A stretch of 64,000 nucleotides of DNA, taken from the NCBI GenBank assembly GCA_030248225.1, contig JASANE010003716.1:18902-82901 (forward strand), given 5' to 3'. The position numbers and the translations under genes are program-made. Source of the stretch: Trileptium ribeirensis (Eukaryota; Nematoda; Enoplea; Enoplida; Thoracostomopsidae). This document shows, piece after piece, positions 34,744 through 46,929 of the stretch. Position 1 is the first letter of the stretch. Each line of letters starts with the position of its first letter. The notes beneath the pieces are model-generated. The model was not told where the DNA came from. It saw only the letters and a list, made by a program, of their open reading frames with translations, and did no database searches.

Positions 34744-36810
34744 TCACGATAAAGGGTGTCGGATTACGCTTCGTGAACGTGATTGGTTGTTGCATCGTGC
34801 CCAACAATGATGAGCTTTGCTGGATAACATTTCTTGTCGAAATAACGGCCAAAATGACGATCTGGTTATCAGGCTCCACGGTGTCGAGCTTTTTCTGTGC
34901 CATTTCATGGTTTCACAGTTAGCTTCGACGAAACATTGCGCAACCGCTATGCCTCCAAACCTGCAAATTCGCTGTCGATACTTTTTGACAACGCCGTCGG
35001 CATCCTCCTCACTAGATTCGCTGTCCTGTTGCTCTTGGCGCCGCTTGATAGTTTTTCCTTTAGCTGCATTTATAGTTTTGAAAATTAGTTTCGCTAGCTC
35101 TTTCCCCTTCGCCTCTCTGCGCTTCCGCGACCTTTCTTCAGCGGCTCGGCGCTCCTGTAGAAACTTTGGTGTTATCGCAATGATAGCTGGTTTCCGTTTA
35201 GGTTGATTGGTTTTATCCCTGGACAACGACTGAGCCAGACGATCATGAAAACGACGCTCCTTTTCCTGAAGAGATTCCGCGCTGTTTGGTGCAGCTGCTT
35301 CTTGCATAGACGTCCTTTTGACTCACATAGAGACCCAGGTTAATGTCCATTCCGCTTCATAATCATCAGCAGGCTTAGAATACCCAGGCATCGGATAAAA
35401 ATCTGGCTTATCTGGAACCACAAGCCGTTGCTGTTCGTTATCGACGAGGCGCCTCGATGTAGCAGCTCGGGGACTTTTAAGTTGGGCAAATGAGCACCGT
35501 GGCTGAGATCTTACGCTTCGCTGGAGACGTTAACTTGTCATAAAGTTCATCACCAATTTCTGGTTTGCCAGACGCCACCCATTGATCGTAACACTTGAGT
35601 AGAAGAACATTGAGGTTGTCTCGTTTAATATTGTCAGACTGGATATAACCCCGTGGCGGTAAAGCCTGTTTTAACCAATTGAGGAGTAAACTGTTCTTCC
35701 CAATACTCATTCAGATACTCGCAAAACACCTTCTTTATTTTGGTGGCATTGTGGTTTGCTTTTTGAGCTGCCGTCAGCTTTTGATTCCACTAATGCTTAA
35801 GCCCCGCAAAACCAGCCTTGTCCAGTGGCTGCAGGGCAGATGTCGTATGCGGAGGCAATTTGAGTATTGTCACATTTTCAGCCATAGCTTTTTCGATTAC
35901 GGCCACGGAGAGGTGCGCTAAAAAGCACTCCAGAATACCTATTAACGGCCTCTCTTTGACACGCGCGCAAAACGTCTCAACCCATTGGCAAAGTATTTTC
36001 CATCCCCAATTTAAAACTCCTCCATAAAACCGTCTGCCGATATGTTTGGGAGGTTTTGTCAGGTTGAAAATAATAAACGCTATTGCCTTGCCGTTGGCAC
36101 AACAGCACGCTAGAACGCTCGTGTTACAACGTCCTTCGCCGTGGCGAAGACAGACGGATTCCTCCCCAACACCGCCAACCACCATTTCCGCCTTTGGATC
36201 AGTGCTGAAAGATTAGTTTCGTCCAGGTTTCAGATCCGGCTCTCAAAATCAGCATCGGTCGAACATGTGACACGAATTTTCGCAAGCTCCTCTTCCATTA
36301 TGTCGTAAAACATTGTGGATGGATTAATGAAAATTCGCCGCTGGTATGATGTCATTGTTGTGTGTCGAAGAGTGAGTTTGCTCCTTTCAACGAATTCTTT
36401 AACCCAGAAATCGGATGGCGGCCTTTTGCACCATCTCACCAAGGTTGGATTATTCTGGTCGAAATGAATTTGACAAAATTATTTAACTAATTCAGGAAGC
36501 TCCTGCATCGTATTTCCATGACTCGACCGAGCCATCACCTTGATGACAACGACCAGTTTGGCATCCAGTTCTACGCTTAGGTTTTTGTTTCAACCATGAG
36601 TGGTACGGACCTTTTTAACTTCGCGAATTCTTTATCGGACTGTAGTTTGTTACGAGATTATATTAAAGTGGTCTTCCTATACCCTGTCGGTTTTAAAATC
36701 GGCAGCAATATACCTATCCACTGCCAAAACCAATGTTTTTTGGCTATAGTGTTTCCATTTTTTGTGTAGTTAGAGTATTTATGATCTTTAGTTTTTTTAC
36801 GGTCAACCAT
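34744..36810 (-). pseudogene. Decayed Tigger/pogo (DDE_1) transposase
   Basis: Read on the - strand, the fragments follow the order of a Tc1/mariner-group Tigger/pogo transposase. They are a basic N-terminus (MVDRKKTKDHK, about 36,807); a helix-turn-helix remnant with ELDAKLVVVIKVM (36,5xx); a CENP-B-like second DNA-binding part, SDFWVKEFVERSKLTLR (36,4xx); and NLDETNLS with the first catalytic D (about 36,215), just after an in-frame stop. Then come ANGKAIAFIIFN, RPLIGILECFLAHLS, where the expected second D (LDGH) reads E, and LPPHTTSALQPLD with the third D (about 35,82x). Next is LVKTGFTATGLYPV (about 35,650-35,690) and a Lys/Glu-rich coiled tail (34,744-35,307). At least three frameshifts and stops break it. 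Terminal inverted repeats were not identified. Confidence 0.9.
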
Positions 36811-37659
36811 CATCTGAAATATTAGTACGATGTCGCGATTTGTATATATAATCCTGAAACCAGAAAATAGCATAAAAAATTATGACTGGTTGGCAAAAAA
36901 CAGGTGGAGAAATAACCGGCCTTGGTTTTTTCCCAACCGATCGCAGATTTTGGTACGTAAAGCAGAACAAATGCCATATATTATTTATAACATGTCCGTA
37001 TGTCTAATTTAGCATTATCGCGAGAAAATATAAATATTTTTAGTCCATACGCAGATTTTTGTCCAGAATAATCATTGGGAGCAGACGATATTTATTATAG
37101 TTAGAAAAGAATTGATCGAAACACATTTTTGCTTTTTTGAAGAGAGACATATGGGCGTGCCGCCGGTGAGATAGAAAGCTGCGGCAGTGATCAACCCTAT
37201 CCAGATAAGGAAAAATTGCTGCTCTTTATAATGATACAAGTTCAGTTATTATCGACTTTGTTAGGGCTAAGATATCTGCTGGTTTTTATTCCCTACTTTT
37301 TGGCTTGGTTTATTTTTACCTAACTTCCATATAGTTGTAGCTATTTCTTCAGGGATATATCCACAGACAGCGGATACCTCTGTCACTAGGTATCTTGACA
37401 ATCTGATAGAACAGCACGTTTCTACGTGTATGTTGGTAACAAAATCAGTACTTTCCTGTTAATTCATCGGTCATATCGTTAATCTATTATAAAATTTATA
37501 TGCATGTACCTTATTTTTTGTTCACATACACTGTAGTGCAAGCTGTGCGTGTTTTTCTTAATGACATTTACTTTGACTGAATTAAAGTGAGATTTTCCGT
37601 TCGTGTAATTTTAAAATAAAAATGCTATGGTGACGTATTCATCGTATATTAATTTTAAG
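36811..37659. other. Intron sequence, nothing recognised
   Basis: AT-rich DNA between the Tigger relic and the TM7 exon. A + strand frame at 36,830-37,012 has no family match. Confidence 0.4.
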
Positions 37660-37772
37660 CAATGACTTTTCTTGCGGATTTCATTGTTATTGCTGTGCTT
37701 GTACATCTCTTCTGGCCGCAAAGTCAAAATCGTCGCTTTTTCGTTGGATATAATCGTTCTGCAATATTATCT
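37660..37772 (+). CDS. 7TM protein of GPR180/TMEM145 family, exon with TM7
   Basis: The exon is bounded by TTAATTTTAAG|CAATGA and TTATCT|GTAAGT. It completes the codon from the previous exon (G+CA, Ala) and ends in phase 0 (113 nt). It reads MTFLADFIVIAVLVHLFWP as TM7, then SQNRRFFVGYNRSAILS. A D-F helix ending in VH(L)-WP followed by a short basic/aromatic stretch is the family's C-terminal membrane signature. The frame is too short to stand out by length; it is called on motif, phase and splice sites. Confidence 0.92.
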
Positions 37773-37796
37773 GTAAGTTTGTTTTAGCCGTAAAAA

Positions 37797-38892
37797 CTAG
37801 GATCTTGGCGACATGCTAAGTGTATGAATTCGGAGAAATGAGAAGCTGTAACGTTAACATACCGAGGAACAACTCATTAAAATTATATTCCTGTTACGAA
37901 CCAAAGATGTAATTCATCAAAAATTTATTACTCTGCTGTTCAATAAGGCATACATGCAGCAAAACTGATAGTCAGATATCTAATACGCACCTTACGAAAG
38001 TTAACTCTACCTCAGAACTGCTTACGAATCGTGAACAAGATATCTATGTAATCTATGTATATATAAGAATCATAACAAAAGCACAGTAGCACAGAAAACA
38101 TAAACAGAATTTGCTACAGACCGCATGACACTCGTCCCTTTCGCACCACTCGCCATGTCTCACCCATTCATACAACTACCTCTACACGAAGAGATACGTC
38201 TAAATACAGTGATGTTTTAAAAACAGCACCCACGAAAACCGATATGAACTTATTTTGAGCCACAAATCTATTAATATACCGTTAGAAGTGGTAATGTCAC
38301 GGATGACTATATATAGCGTCGGGCCCAACTTTGGCCTCAAATACCAGTTGACCCAGGGTCCTACATCAAATCTGTTGACATCTTTCGGGTAGCCCCGTAG
38401 TAGCTCTATCCATATACCAAAATGGTTTCGAATCACTTGAGTGGTTACAATTGACCAAAATTTTGGAAATTTCCCATTTGCTAACGTCCCCCATGCCCCA
38501 TAGGGACCCGACCAAAACAATTTTTATACTTATAAATAAAGCTTACTAGGACACATTTCGATATCAAAATTATTCAAATCGGCTCAAGGTTGCCGAGTTA
38601 TGAGCAAAAATGACTCAAAAATGGTCCATTTTAGCCATGTACCCCTGGGTACCCCCCTTTAACCCCGTGTGTTGGGACGTGGGTGGGCCTAATCGGAATG
38701 AATCCTCCAAAAGGCACATCTAAAGTATTGTAGCTTTCATATGAGCCCTCACACGTCCATATCGGTTTACGTTGAGATAACCAAGTCTGGTTTACAGAAA
38801 AAAATAAACGGACGCCCGTTTTTTCACCATAGTGCGGTCTAGTGAGAATTCTTCGATTCCGAAGCTAGCGCTTCTCCATCTCCGAATTCAAT
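37797..38892 (+). repeat. 1.1-kb dispersed repeat, copy 1 (inverted relative of 56,328-57,425)
   Basis: Near-continuous similarity to the reverse complement of 56,328-57,425. Short inverted ends are visible: GAATTCGGAGAAATGAGAAG at 37,826 and, inverted at 38,870-38,889, GAATTCGGAGATGGAGAAGC. Shared blocks include ACTCGTCCCTTTCGCAC, GACATTACCA-TTCTAACGG and AGGCACATCTA. The 38,200-38,520 open frame on the - strand is disrupted in the other copy, so I do not call it a gene. The similarity begins 25 bases after the donor of the TM7 exon. Confidence 0.8.
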
Positions 38893-39661
38893 AAGATATC
38901 TAAATTAGACATTTACTGTCGGTATTTATTATGTAAATTTATTGTGTTTGTTGCAATGTTGTGCTGTGCAGCAGTAGACGATTGTTAGCGGTGATATGGC
39001 AATATCCTTAAACAATCGGTCAGCCCCCTAATCATTATCCCTTCACTGGCGGACAATTATGCAACTACGGTTGAGGTTAGGATCATAATATCGCAGTCGT
39101 CGCCTTCTGAATGGAACGCTCTCAGCGGTGTGGGTCGGACAAATTTTGTCAACGTTAATTAAACTTTTTTTTGGCGACGACTGCGCCTGCCTTGCTTGAC
39201 TGGGCTAAAAATTACATTTGCGAAGGTTAGTTATCGTGGTGTCATGGGATAATTGCTCGCTCGAGGTTAATTGTAAAACTCCAATCGGCTGGTTCAGGCT
39301 AGCTAGGGCGGCATATCAATCAGGAAACATCGTACTTGGAGTCAAATGTACGCTTTGAGAGTACGAAGGAAAGTGGTGAAGAGTGATAGTTCGAATTTGC
39401 TCATCTTATTCTCTATCAAATGAATTGCTATAGTACATGATAGGGATTTAAATCAGTATATACAAGTATTATACGGTATATTACAAATCAGTGATAACAA
39501 TTTATAGGTAGGTATACTATATAGTTACATAATACAAAGGTTGAAGTACGACTCCAAGTCGGTACGACTCGTTTGAATGACATGACATGACAGTGAATAA
39601 ATTTTTATTCAATTAGCTATGCATAATTTTATATATCGTATGATCCTATACACGGTTGTGT
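38893..39661. other. Intron sequence, nothing recognised
   Basis: No gene or repeat recognised. Confidence 0.4.
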
Positions 39662-40080
39662 CATGCGCGAGTAAATTTAAAATGACCTAGCCAACCATTC
39701 TATTTTGTAATTTTGCATAAAATTGTAACGGAACGCTTTTTGGTCAATTGTAATTCGGCGTAAAACTGCCCGCGATTGAAATCTAGTCATTTTGTTTTCG
39801 CGAAAATTAAGTATAATTAGTCAAATTTTTTGAAAGCGAAAATTTGTTGAATTTGAATTAAATCGGTTTGTTCACTAACATCAAGAGGTTAACTACAGGA
39901 TAGAGTTGCTGGTGACGTCATTATTGCATTAATGTGCTTGCGAACACTGAATAATCCAAATTGAAATGATCAGACATTGGGAAGCGAATTTCTCCAAATC
40001 GAAAACGGTCGAAATTCTGTTCGGACACACGGTCTAATTTCTAGTACGCTCACTACAAAACAGAGATGTTGTTACCGGTT
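39662..40080 (+). mobile_element. MITE family 2, 3'-truncated copy
   Basis: It begins CATGCGCGAGTAAATTTAAA, then ATGACC and CCAACCATTCTATTTTGTAA, followed by a body parallel to 59,243-59,650 (GGCGTAAAACTG, CGCGATTGAAAT, TTTTTGAAAGCGAA, GCGAACACTGAATAATCCAA, TCGAAATTCTGTTC). The right inverted end is missing. Confidence 0.75.
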
Positions 40081-41149
40081 TGATGATTACGGGTGACGGG
40101 ATTACGGAAAATAAGGCGGATTTGAGGTCCACTAACGATTGTTTTCGGCGGGATTCGCGATTCGTTCGCGTTCGGTAACCTCATCCTTGCTCGAAACGAG
40201 TACAAAAAATATGTAAAAAATATTTTTCACGCCTAAACTCAGCTCAATTGTAACTACAAATTATCGTTTGTAGCCGTTTGGATTGTTACACTCGTGAACC
40301 ACTGCGAACCAAGGACGCGCTGTGTGGAATGCTTAATGCTGAGCTTATATGTTTCGGTAAAAGTAGTTTGGCACCGAATTTTCCCACTTTTTTTGTTTTC
40401 CCTCAAATTGAACTAATCGGATCCGATATTTTTGAAAATCCTGTAAGCGTTTAGTTTATTCGCGAGTTTATTAAAGGTTAATTAAGTATTCACTTTCGAT
40501 TAATAAAATTATTTTTATTCTATTAGAAAGCCAAAGTATAAGCTTCAAACAAAACTTGCGATACCCAACATGGAGGCCGTACGTGGCGGCTGGATTCTAC
40601 TGTCGCCCTCCCAACCCAGAATCAAACTTGAACACCGTCAGTCGGATTTACATTTTCCGCTGATGGATCTGATGCTTATTCTATAATGGAAGAAATGATT
40701 TTATAAAGAATAAGAAAAATTAATATTTCCAAAAATTTAAACTTCTTAATGTGCGGTGAACACTAAATTCGCTATTACTCGTATCCCAGATTGTCTGGAA
40801 AAATCTGTATTTTAACGTAAAAGAGAAAGCAATGAGTGTGGATATAAAACTATACTGTGAGATATAAAAGTAAACTGTTATTGGTGTTAGTTAATATGCA
40901 AATTAGCTTATATATACTTCCTCAATAAATTAGTGGCACTCAAAAATAATATTTTGGTTATTTCATCTATTGACGTTGAATGTGCTAATTATTATAATTA
41001 TCCTCTATTTTTATCACGGTATGGGTTATTATCTGTGTATTAAATGATTTTTCTCATTGCACTTACATAGCTAGAGTATTATTTTCAACTGTTTAACAGT
41101 ACAATTATTATAGTTTTGTTGTTTATACAATGTATAATAATAATTTCAG
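40081..41149. other. Intron sequence, nothing recognised
   Basis: The last part of the final visible intron, ending in the ATAATTTCAG acceptor. Confidence 0.4.
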
Positions 41150-41509
41150 GATGATCTAGATGAATATGAACGAGCTTTAATTATGGAGGATATTAGCGAA
41201 AGTACATTTGTCGAGTCAAAAATCCAAGAAGAACAACAGAAAGAAGAGATCCGAAAAAATTCGGAGAATCTGCTCGGAACAGGAAGTTTTGACGCTGTGC
41301 AATCGCCCACGTTCAACTGCACTACGGCACCTATACCTTCAACAACAGCAACAACTGCAGTTGAGCTGTACAACGCCGGTATGGTTGCAAATCGTACTAG
41401 GTCTGTATCAGACGACGTATGTATTGATGATCATAGCACGATGATACCGCGAAACGCGGTAGCTGATAACGACAAACCGAGTAACGGTCCAAATTTATTT
41501 CACTCTTGA
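41150..41509 (+). CDS. 7TM protein of GPR180/TMEM145 family, terminal exon (cytoplasmic tail)
   Basis: The exon follows ATAATTTCAG and continues in phase 0 as DDLDEYERALIMEDISESTF, then a Glu/Gln/Lys-rich stretch (likely helical), a Thr/Ala-rich stretch and a Ser/Asp-rich end, stopping at TGA 41,507-41,509. It supplies 119 residues with no hydrophobic segment, as expected for a cytoplasmic C-terminal tail. An acidic E/D-LDE start after the last helix is seen in the family; the rest is poorly conserved and is called from phase and the splice site. I do not see an AATAAA signal close downstream. Overlapping frames in the other registers are shadows. Confidence 0.88.
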   Translation, partial: DDLDEYERALIMEDISESTFVESKIQEEQQKEEIRKNSENLLGTGSFDAVQSPTFNCTTAPIPSTTATTAVELYNAGMVANRTRSVSDDVCIDDHSTMIPRNAVADNDKPSNGPNLFHS

Positions 41510-43364
41510 CGATTTGACCCAAGTTATTTCTGGGTACTCTGGATTCTTCAAAAGTTCGACTACCATCCACATCCAGGTCACTCACATGTCTAAGTTCATG
41601 CCCCTCTTCAGGTATGCTTTGACCTCTTCAGTTCATTTTCCTAGGTATGGGCTGGTAAAAATGACTAATTTTCTTTTATTGTGCTAAAAATTGCTAATAT
41701 CCTTATTTGGGTTGAAAAATTCTGAGCACGGCTAAAATAGAAAAAATATTATTGCATATCATAGTAATTGCATTCATAAGTTACACATTTGACTAGGTGC
41801 GGAAGGTCAATGTGCTTGGTGGTATATTTTTGAAATTTTCCTAAATTTGTTAAAAATTTTTTTAAATGGTTGCTAGTTTCACTTAATGTTTGCTAAAAGT
41901 TGCATGAATTTTTGCTAATTTGTGCAACTTTTTGCCAAATTATTCACGATTGTTGTCTATGTTCTATCACAGTTTTCCGCACGCTTTTGGCAGGCGAAGG
42001 AGAATGCAGAACCTTCATGGGAGGTACATTTGTGTTTATGGGGGTAACTCCATATCCCCATTATCGACATATAGTCATGCATTTGACGTTGTTTGACTTT
42101 TATAGTACTTTAAGTTCAAGTACTTAGAATAGTTTCAACAGGCGAACCGTCGTCAGGTTCACTATTCTCGCAGTTTCGAACTGGGGTACCCCAGTTATAA
42201 TTTTGGTAATTTGAAGATTCAGTACAGTATAGCGCGATGATAGCGAAATCGATTTGAACGAATCAAAAATTTACTATACAACGTGTTTACTATATAATAT
42301 ATATACCGTAATTTTAGTGTATTAATTTTTGGCCTGGGCCAAGTGAACATTTCACTCTAAACACATATCAGATTTTTGTCAAACTTAGCACAGAGAATTT
42401 TGTACTATGTAAGAATATTAATGAGGACTTATCTCAGCTTGATGTGTTTTGGTAGTATTTTGGTGTGGTAATAAGTAATTTACTTTGTGTGTCGTGTAAC
42501 GTCAGCGGCTTATAATATTGTTTTGTCAAATTGTCTCAACGGCTTTCTAATATTTGAATGGTGTGTTATAACCTGGTCGTGACCCAATGTGATTGAAGGC
42601 GTGCCCCTTATTTCATCAATTATTTTATTTTACTTTCCTCAATGGTAATGATCAAAAATCTATTCGAAATATAGTTCTGCTTCAACAATATTATTCTCCG
42701 TTTCTTACATAGTTTCGTTAACTAAGCATAGAATATATTATATGGCAGAGTAAATTTTAAATTGTGTGAATTGCTCTCGACACGGTTTTTTTGATACTAT
42801 TTATGTGATACTTTTGATTTGGATATTTCTCACCAGAATTAGTGACGATTCCGTTCTTACACGCGACCGTTGGGTTGGCAGGTGCTATTTACAATATAAA
42901 CATTTCAATACATACTCATTGTAGAGGATATATCAGATTTCCAAGACCCTAAGAGTAAAGATGCAATTTATTGCCTGACCCGTGGAATTTTGTCTATAGG
43001 TTATTTTTAGGTCGCCGAAATAAATTTGAGCCTTGTGTTCAGCGCTGAACCGTGTTTGAAAAGACATAGCATCTTCGTTTTACGTATGCAGCATATATAT
43101 AAACAATAAACGGAGTTTCGGTTTAAATAACAATAGTAAAGTCTGAAGCGATAACTTTTTTCACGCCTGGTGCCCGGTTTCAAAAGTGGAGCGGGATATA
43201 TGAATTCCCAGGATTTTATAACATATCTACGTTAAAATCATCGGGCCTAAGGCGGCTAATACACAGTGAAATTTGAGCTCAAATTAATGTTTTGATGTGA
43301 CCTAATGGTTCCCAGGCTAACGGTTAGGCACGCGTCATATTTTGTGTCGTTGTGAGATGTCTGC
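41510..43364. other. 3' flank of the 7TM gene, nothing recognised
   Basis: It presumably begins with the 3' untranslated region. TTGCTAA(T/A)-type motifs are dense at 41,690-41,940. No exon, RNA gene or repeat family was recognised. Confidence 0.4.
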
Positions 43365-43706
43365 CTGGCCTGTCCACAGTGTGGGAACCCCACTTTCCAA
43401 ATCTACATATGTTCGCGATATTTATTCCTTGTCCGTCCCATCCCTTGGCCGAAACCTCCCATGTTCAACAAAATCAAAGAATTTTTATTGTCTTAAAATT
43501 CATATTTTTGTATGAAAAATGTTTTTAAACTCAAGTTACCACTATTTCCAATGCTATAAAGTCGTTTTATAGCTTGAACATACAACAGTAAACTGCGTGA
43601 AAATATGGAAATTAATATTCTCCCCAAGCCCCACATTGGAATTTACCCCCAGAATAAACGGGGCGCCCGAAGTCCTCCACTTCTCTGAGGGCTGTGGACA
43701 TGCCAG
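43365..43706 (-). mobile_element. MITE family 1, full-length copy, opposite orientation
   Basis: It has CTGGCCTGTCCACAG at 43,365-43,379 and CTGTGGACATGCCAG at 43,692-43,706. The body is the reverse complement of the 17,850 and 33,959 copies (CCCATGTTCAACAAAATC, then GGGGCGCCCGAAGTCC near the right end). The flanking 8-mers do not match convincingly. Confidence 0.84.
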
Positions 43707-44656
43707 TGTATCAGATATCGTACAGTCAGGTTTGAGCGTTACTGCTGCAAATATGTTGCCTAAATAATAATATACTATTCGTATTTAAAAATACAGTAGG
43801 ATTAGAGTTTAGATGTTAACTAAGATAAAATTTGTAAGTGAATAATGTTATGGGTAAAGTTGCATTATTTGAGATCCAAACCAAGAATTCGTGACAAAAT
43901 TTTGTAGATTTTGATTTTTCTGCACTTCCGCGGTGGTATTATGGTATGAACCACCGAATGAGAGATTTAAAAGCCTACAATTGGTTCTGTAATTGAGAAC
44001 AGCGAAACGAAATATTGACATTAGCCGACTAAGCTAATCGATTTTAGAATAATAAGCGAAATGGTGAAACATTTTGTTCGCTAGAACACAAACACATTTG
44101 ATCGCTAACTGCTTGGGGTATAGTCACGAGCTTCGTCGATTTGACATTTTATAATGTAGTTTTTTGTATTTCTTCTTTATAGTATAAAAAGTTATTTTTT
44201 GTACATCTTAATAATATATTGTAATTGGTTAGTGAAGCCTTTGTGATAAACCTTTTTAAAAATACAATTAAGTTGTTTTGACGTTTGTTGTGCATTGTGA
44301 CCTAAATCATGGTATTTCGTTTAAGGCGACATTGAAGCCAGGATATTTGGCTGAAAGCCAGTAATATGGCATGAGGGAATGTTGTATGGCTTGGACTTTA
44401 GTCTTGGCTAGCACAAACGTGAAAATTGTCCACATACGATTTTTTGCTGGATTATATGGAAAACAAAATATTCCTTCAATATTGGTGGTATTGCATTCCA
44501 ATGGTTTATTAGTGTTCGGATTTTTTTAAATGGGTGTGAGCGTATATATTTTATCTCTGCTCGTAGTTCGCTAAAACCGGTGAGCTAAACCCTCATTTTT
44601 TAATACCGCTTGCCAGCTGGCTACGTGATTTAACGTACTAATTTCACCAGGTTTTT
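43707..44656. other. Unannotated
   Basis: No gene recognised. A - strand frame at 44,307-44,501 lacks family motifs. Confidence 0.4.
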
Positions 44657-44781
44657 AGTTATGCGCGAATCAACTTAATGTGACCCCGCCAACCATCCTG
44701 TTTTGTATTTTTGCATAAGATTTGTTACGGAACAAAATATGATGGTTGGTGGGGTCATCTTAAGTTTACTCAAGCATTAGT
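44657..44781. mobile_element. MITE family 2, minimal copy made almost only of its two inverted ends
   Basis: The left end, TTATGCGCGAATCAACTTAA then TGTGACCCCGCCAACCATC, and the inverted right end, TAATGCTTGAGTAAACTTAA then GATGACCCCACCAACCATC, lie only about 30 bp apart. The whole copy is about 125 bp and could form a long hairpin. It is an internal-deletion form of the family seen at 39,662 and 59,243. Confidence 0.8.
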
Positions 44782-46925
44782 GCAAGGCGTTTTGGTATTT
44801 TATTCGTCGTATTCCATGCCGCGAAGATAGGCGAATGCTAGAAAAAATGCGGACAGAACCGTTGCAAAAATATAATGATCAGTTGTATAGGAAGAAAATG
44901 TCATAATTTAAAACGTTGCATAAAGTATATCAGTAATATTCCTAGCATACCTGCCATAATGGCAAGTTTGGTTGTATATATAATACTGATAATTGTAGTT
45001 TTTCACAGCCAACGTGCGCTGTTGACGAGTTATATGTGTTTAGCAATGTACACAAAAGGATACCGATCGGCAAAATAAACAATGCTTCACTTGCACACTC
45101 TGATTCCTGTAAGAAATTGAGTTGAACAGCTGATTTTTATATTGATATATGTACATGATACAGTATGTGAGTATGAGACGTCGGGTCTTTCCTGTTAGTC
45201 CCCTCGCAGCCTGAAATTGGTCAATTTTCAATATGCAGCAATAATTTTGGTATTCGACTGAACCATCACGACCACTTTTATGACAATCTTTGTTCGATTT
45301 TTTGGGTCCCCTTGGTACTCAAAAATTTTTGAAAAAAATTTTTTTTCGAAATTGGTTTGTGGGTCCTGATTTCCACTCATGTGGATAAGGATTAGCCTAA
45401 GTCGCTAACCAATCCACCGATTGGACTGATTTTACCACTTTTCCATTCAGCTTAACAATGCTGTTCTAATGATATATAGAATTTACATTTATCGCGAAAA
45501 TTTTGAGTACCTAGAGTTTACGAAAAAATTTTTGTCATGAAAATGCCCGCAATAAATATTTTCTGAACCAGCTCGTCGAGCTGAGGCGAATTGCGCCAAA
45601 AATATTGCGGTATCTTAAAAAATGGCCAATTGGAGCCTGGGAGTGCAGGATAGACCCCAGATGTCCATTAGTCTTTAGCGAGCAAAGCTTTCTAAGTAAC
45701 GATTGACTGTGCAAAAAATTTCTATTTTGTCTGTCTGTAGCTCGCACATCTCGTCGCTGATTACGAGATTTCCGGAAATTTTTATTTGACGCTCAATGAT
45801 GCGATTCTCCAACCATTAATTTTTGAATTTTGCAGCTTGGTGCTTTCTAAAACTTTACATTATAACTCATACAAGATGATCTGGATCCAAAAATGGAGAC
45901 CGCATGCTCTCAACAAAAGAGACAACCGTGTTGTAACAAAATTCTTGTCAGCAGCTCTTTTCAAGGCGTTTAAAACTACTACAGGAATGTGAAATTTATA
46001 AAGTTTTGATTGAGGTTCTTGCTTGTTGATGGTGAGCGATGGACGTGTTCAACGCAAAAGCAATGAGCCAAATTTAACGTAATTTCAGCGAAAATATGGC
46101 TCATACCTTAGCTTCATAGAGTCTGCTTCAAAGCAACTTAAATTGAGTGAAAATATAGCTCATTTTTTGAGCTTCATAGAACCTGGTTGAGCTAATGTGG
46201 CTAAAGTTGGGTCAAATTCGGAGCCAGGAAATTAAGCTGTATATTTTTGTATTTCTTTATTTTAACTCTATTATGGCGGCAATTTTACGGCAGCAAAAAT
46301 TGCGAATGTAAATAAAAATGGTATATATGAAAAGAAATTTGAAAGTGTAATTAGTCGTTTAGCTAAAAAATGCTATATATTGCAATAATATATATTTAAT
46401 TATTTTAGAAAATAAAACGTCTAAAATAATGTCTAACTGACGCCAGTTCGGCAAGCCGAACAGAAAAAATACATTGCAGTGTTGGCTTGTTTGGCTCAAA
46501 CGTCAAGCTGAATTTAATGATTTGATAATAGTAGTGATAAATAGTTGACGGTTGACATTTTATAAGAGAAACTGATAGTGTACCAAGCACCGGCATAAAA
46601 TTATAATATTGCAGTTACGAGCAATGATATCCAACCAAAGTTTCTTTTTGTTAGTTTAAAATACATTATTGACTTAGAATTGGTCCGGACCGAAAAATTT
46701 GCTCAGGTTGGATAACTACTACTTACAAATGTTTTCGATGGCCTTTTGAGAAGAGATCTTGTCCTTTGATCTAGGTATTGTATGTTCAGGTGGTCAATTT
46801 TAATGTATATATATGTTTGCCTTAGACCAACGAGACGAAAACACTCGGGTGACCGCGTCAGCTAAACAGTTTGCTGTAAACCCAAAATACTTAATTTTTA
46901 AAACTGTTTCCCTTCTATTGTCGGC
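44782..46925. other. Unannotated, with a small local duplication
   Basis: No gene recognised. At 46,085-46,200 a block GCGAAAATATGGCTCAT---AGCTTCATAGA is repeated once about 67 bp downstream. The segment around 45,780-46,040 may be a distant copy of the 12,280/13,735 repeat. Confidence 0.4.
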
Positions 46926-46929
46926 TTTT

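Noticed and set aside
38200..38520. 106-codon - strand open frame that looks protein-like
   Set aside because: It lies inside the 1.1-kb dispersed repeat, and the inverse copy at 56.3-57.4 kb is not open over the same stretch, so selection on a protein is not supported.
41397..41585. - strand frame opposite the terminal exon
   Set aside because: It is a shadow of the + strand coding exon, which has phase and splice support.
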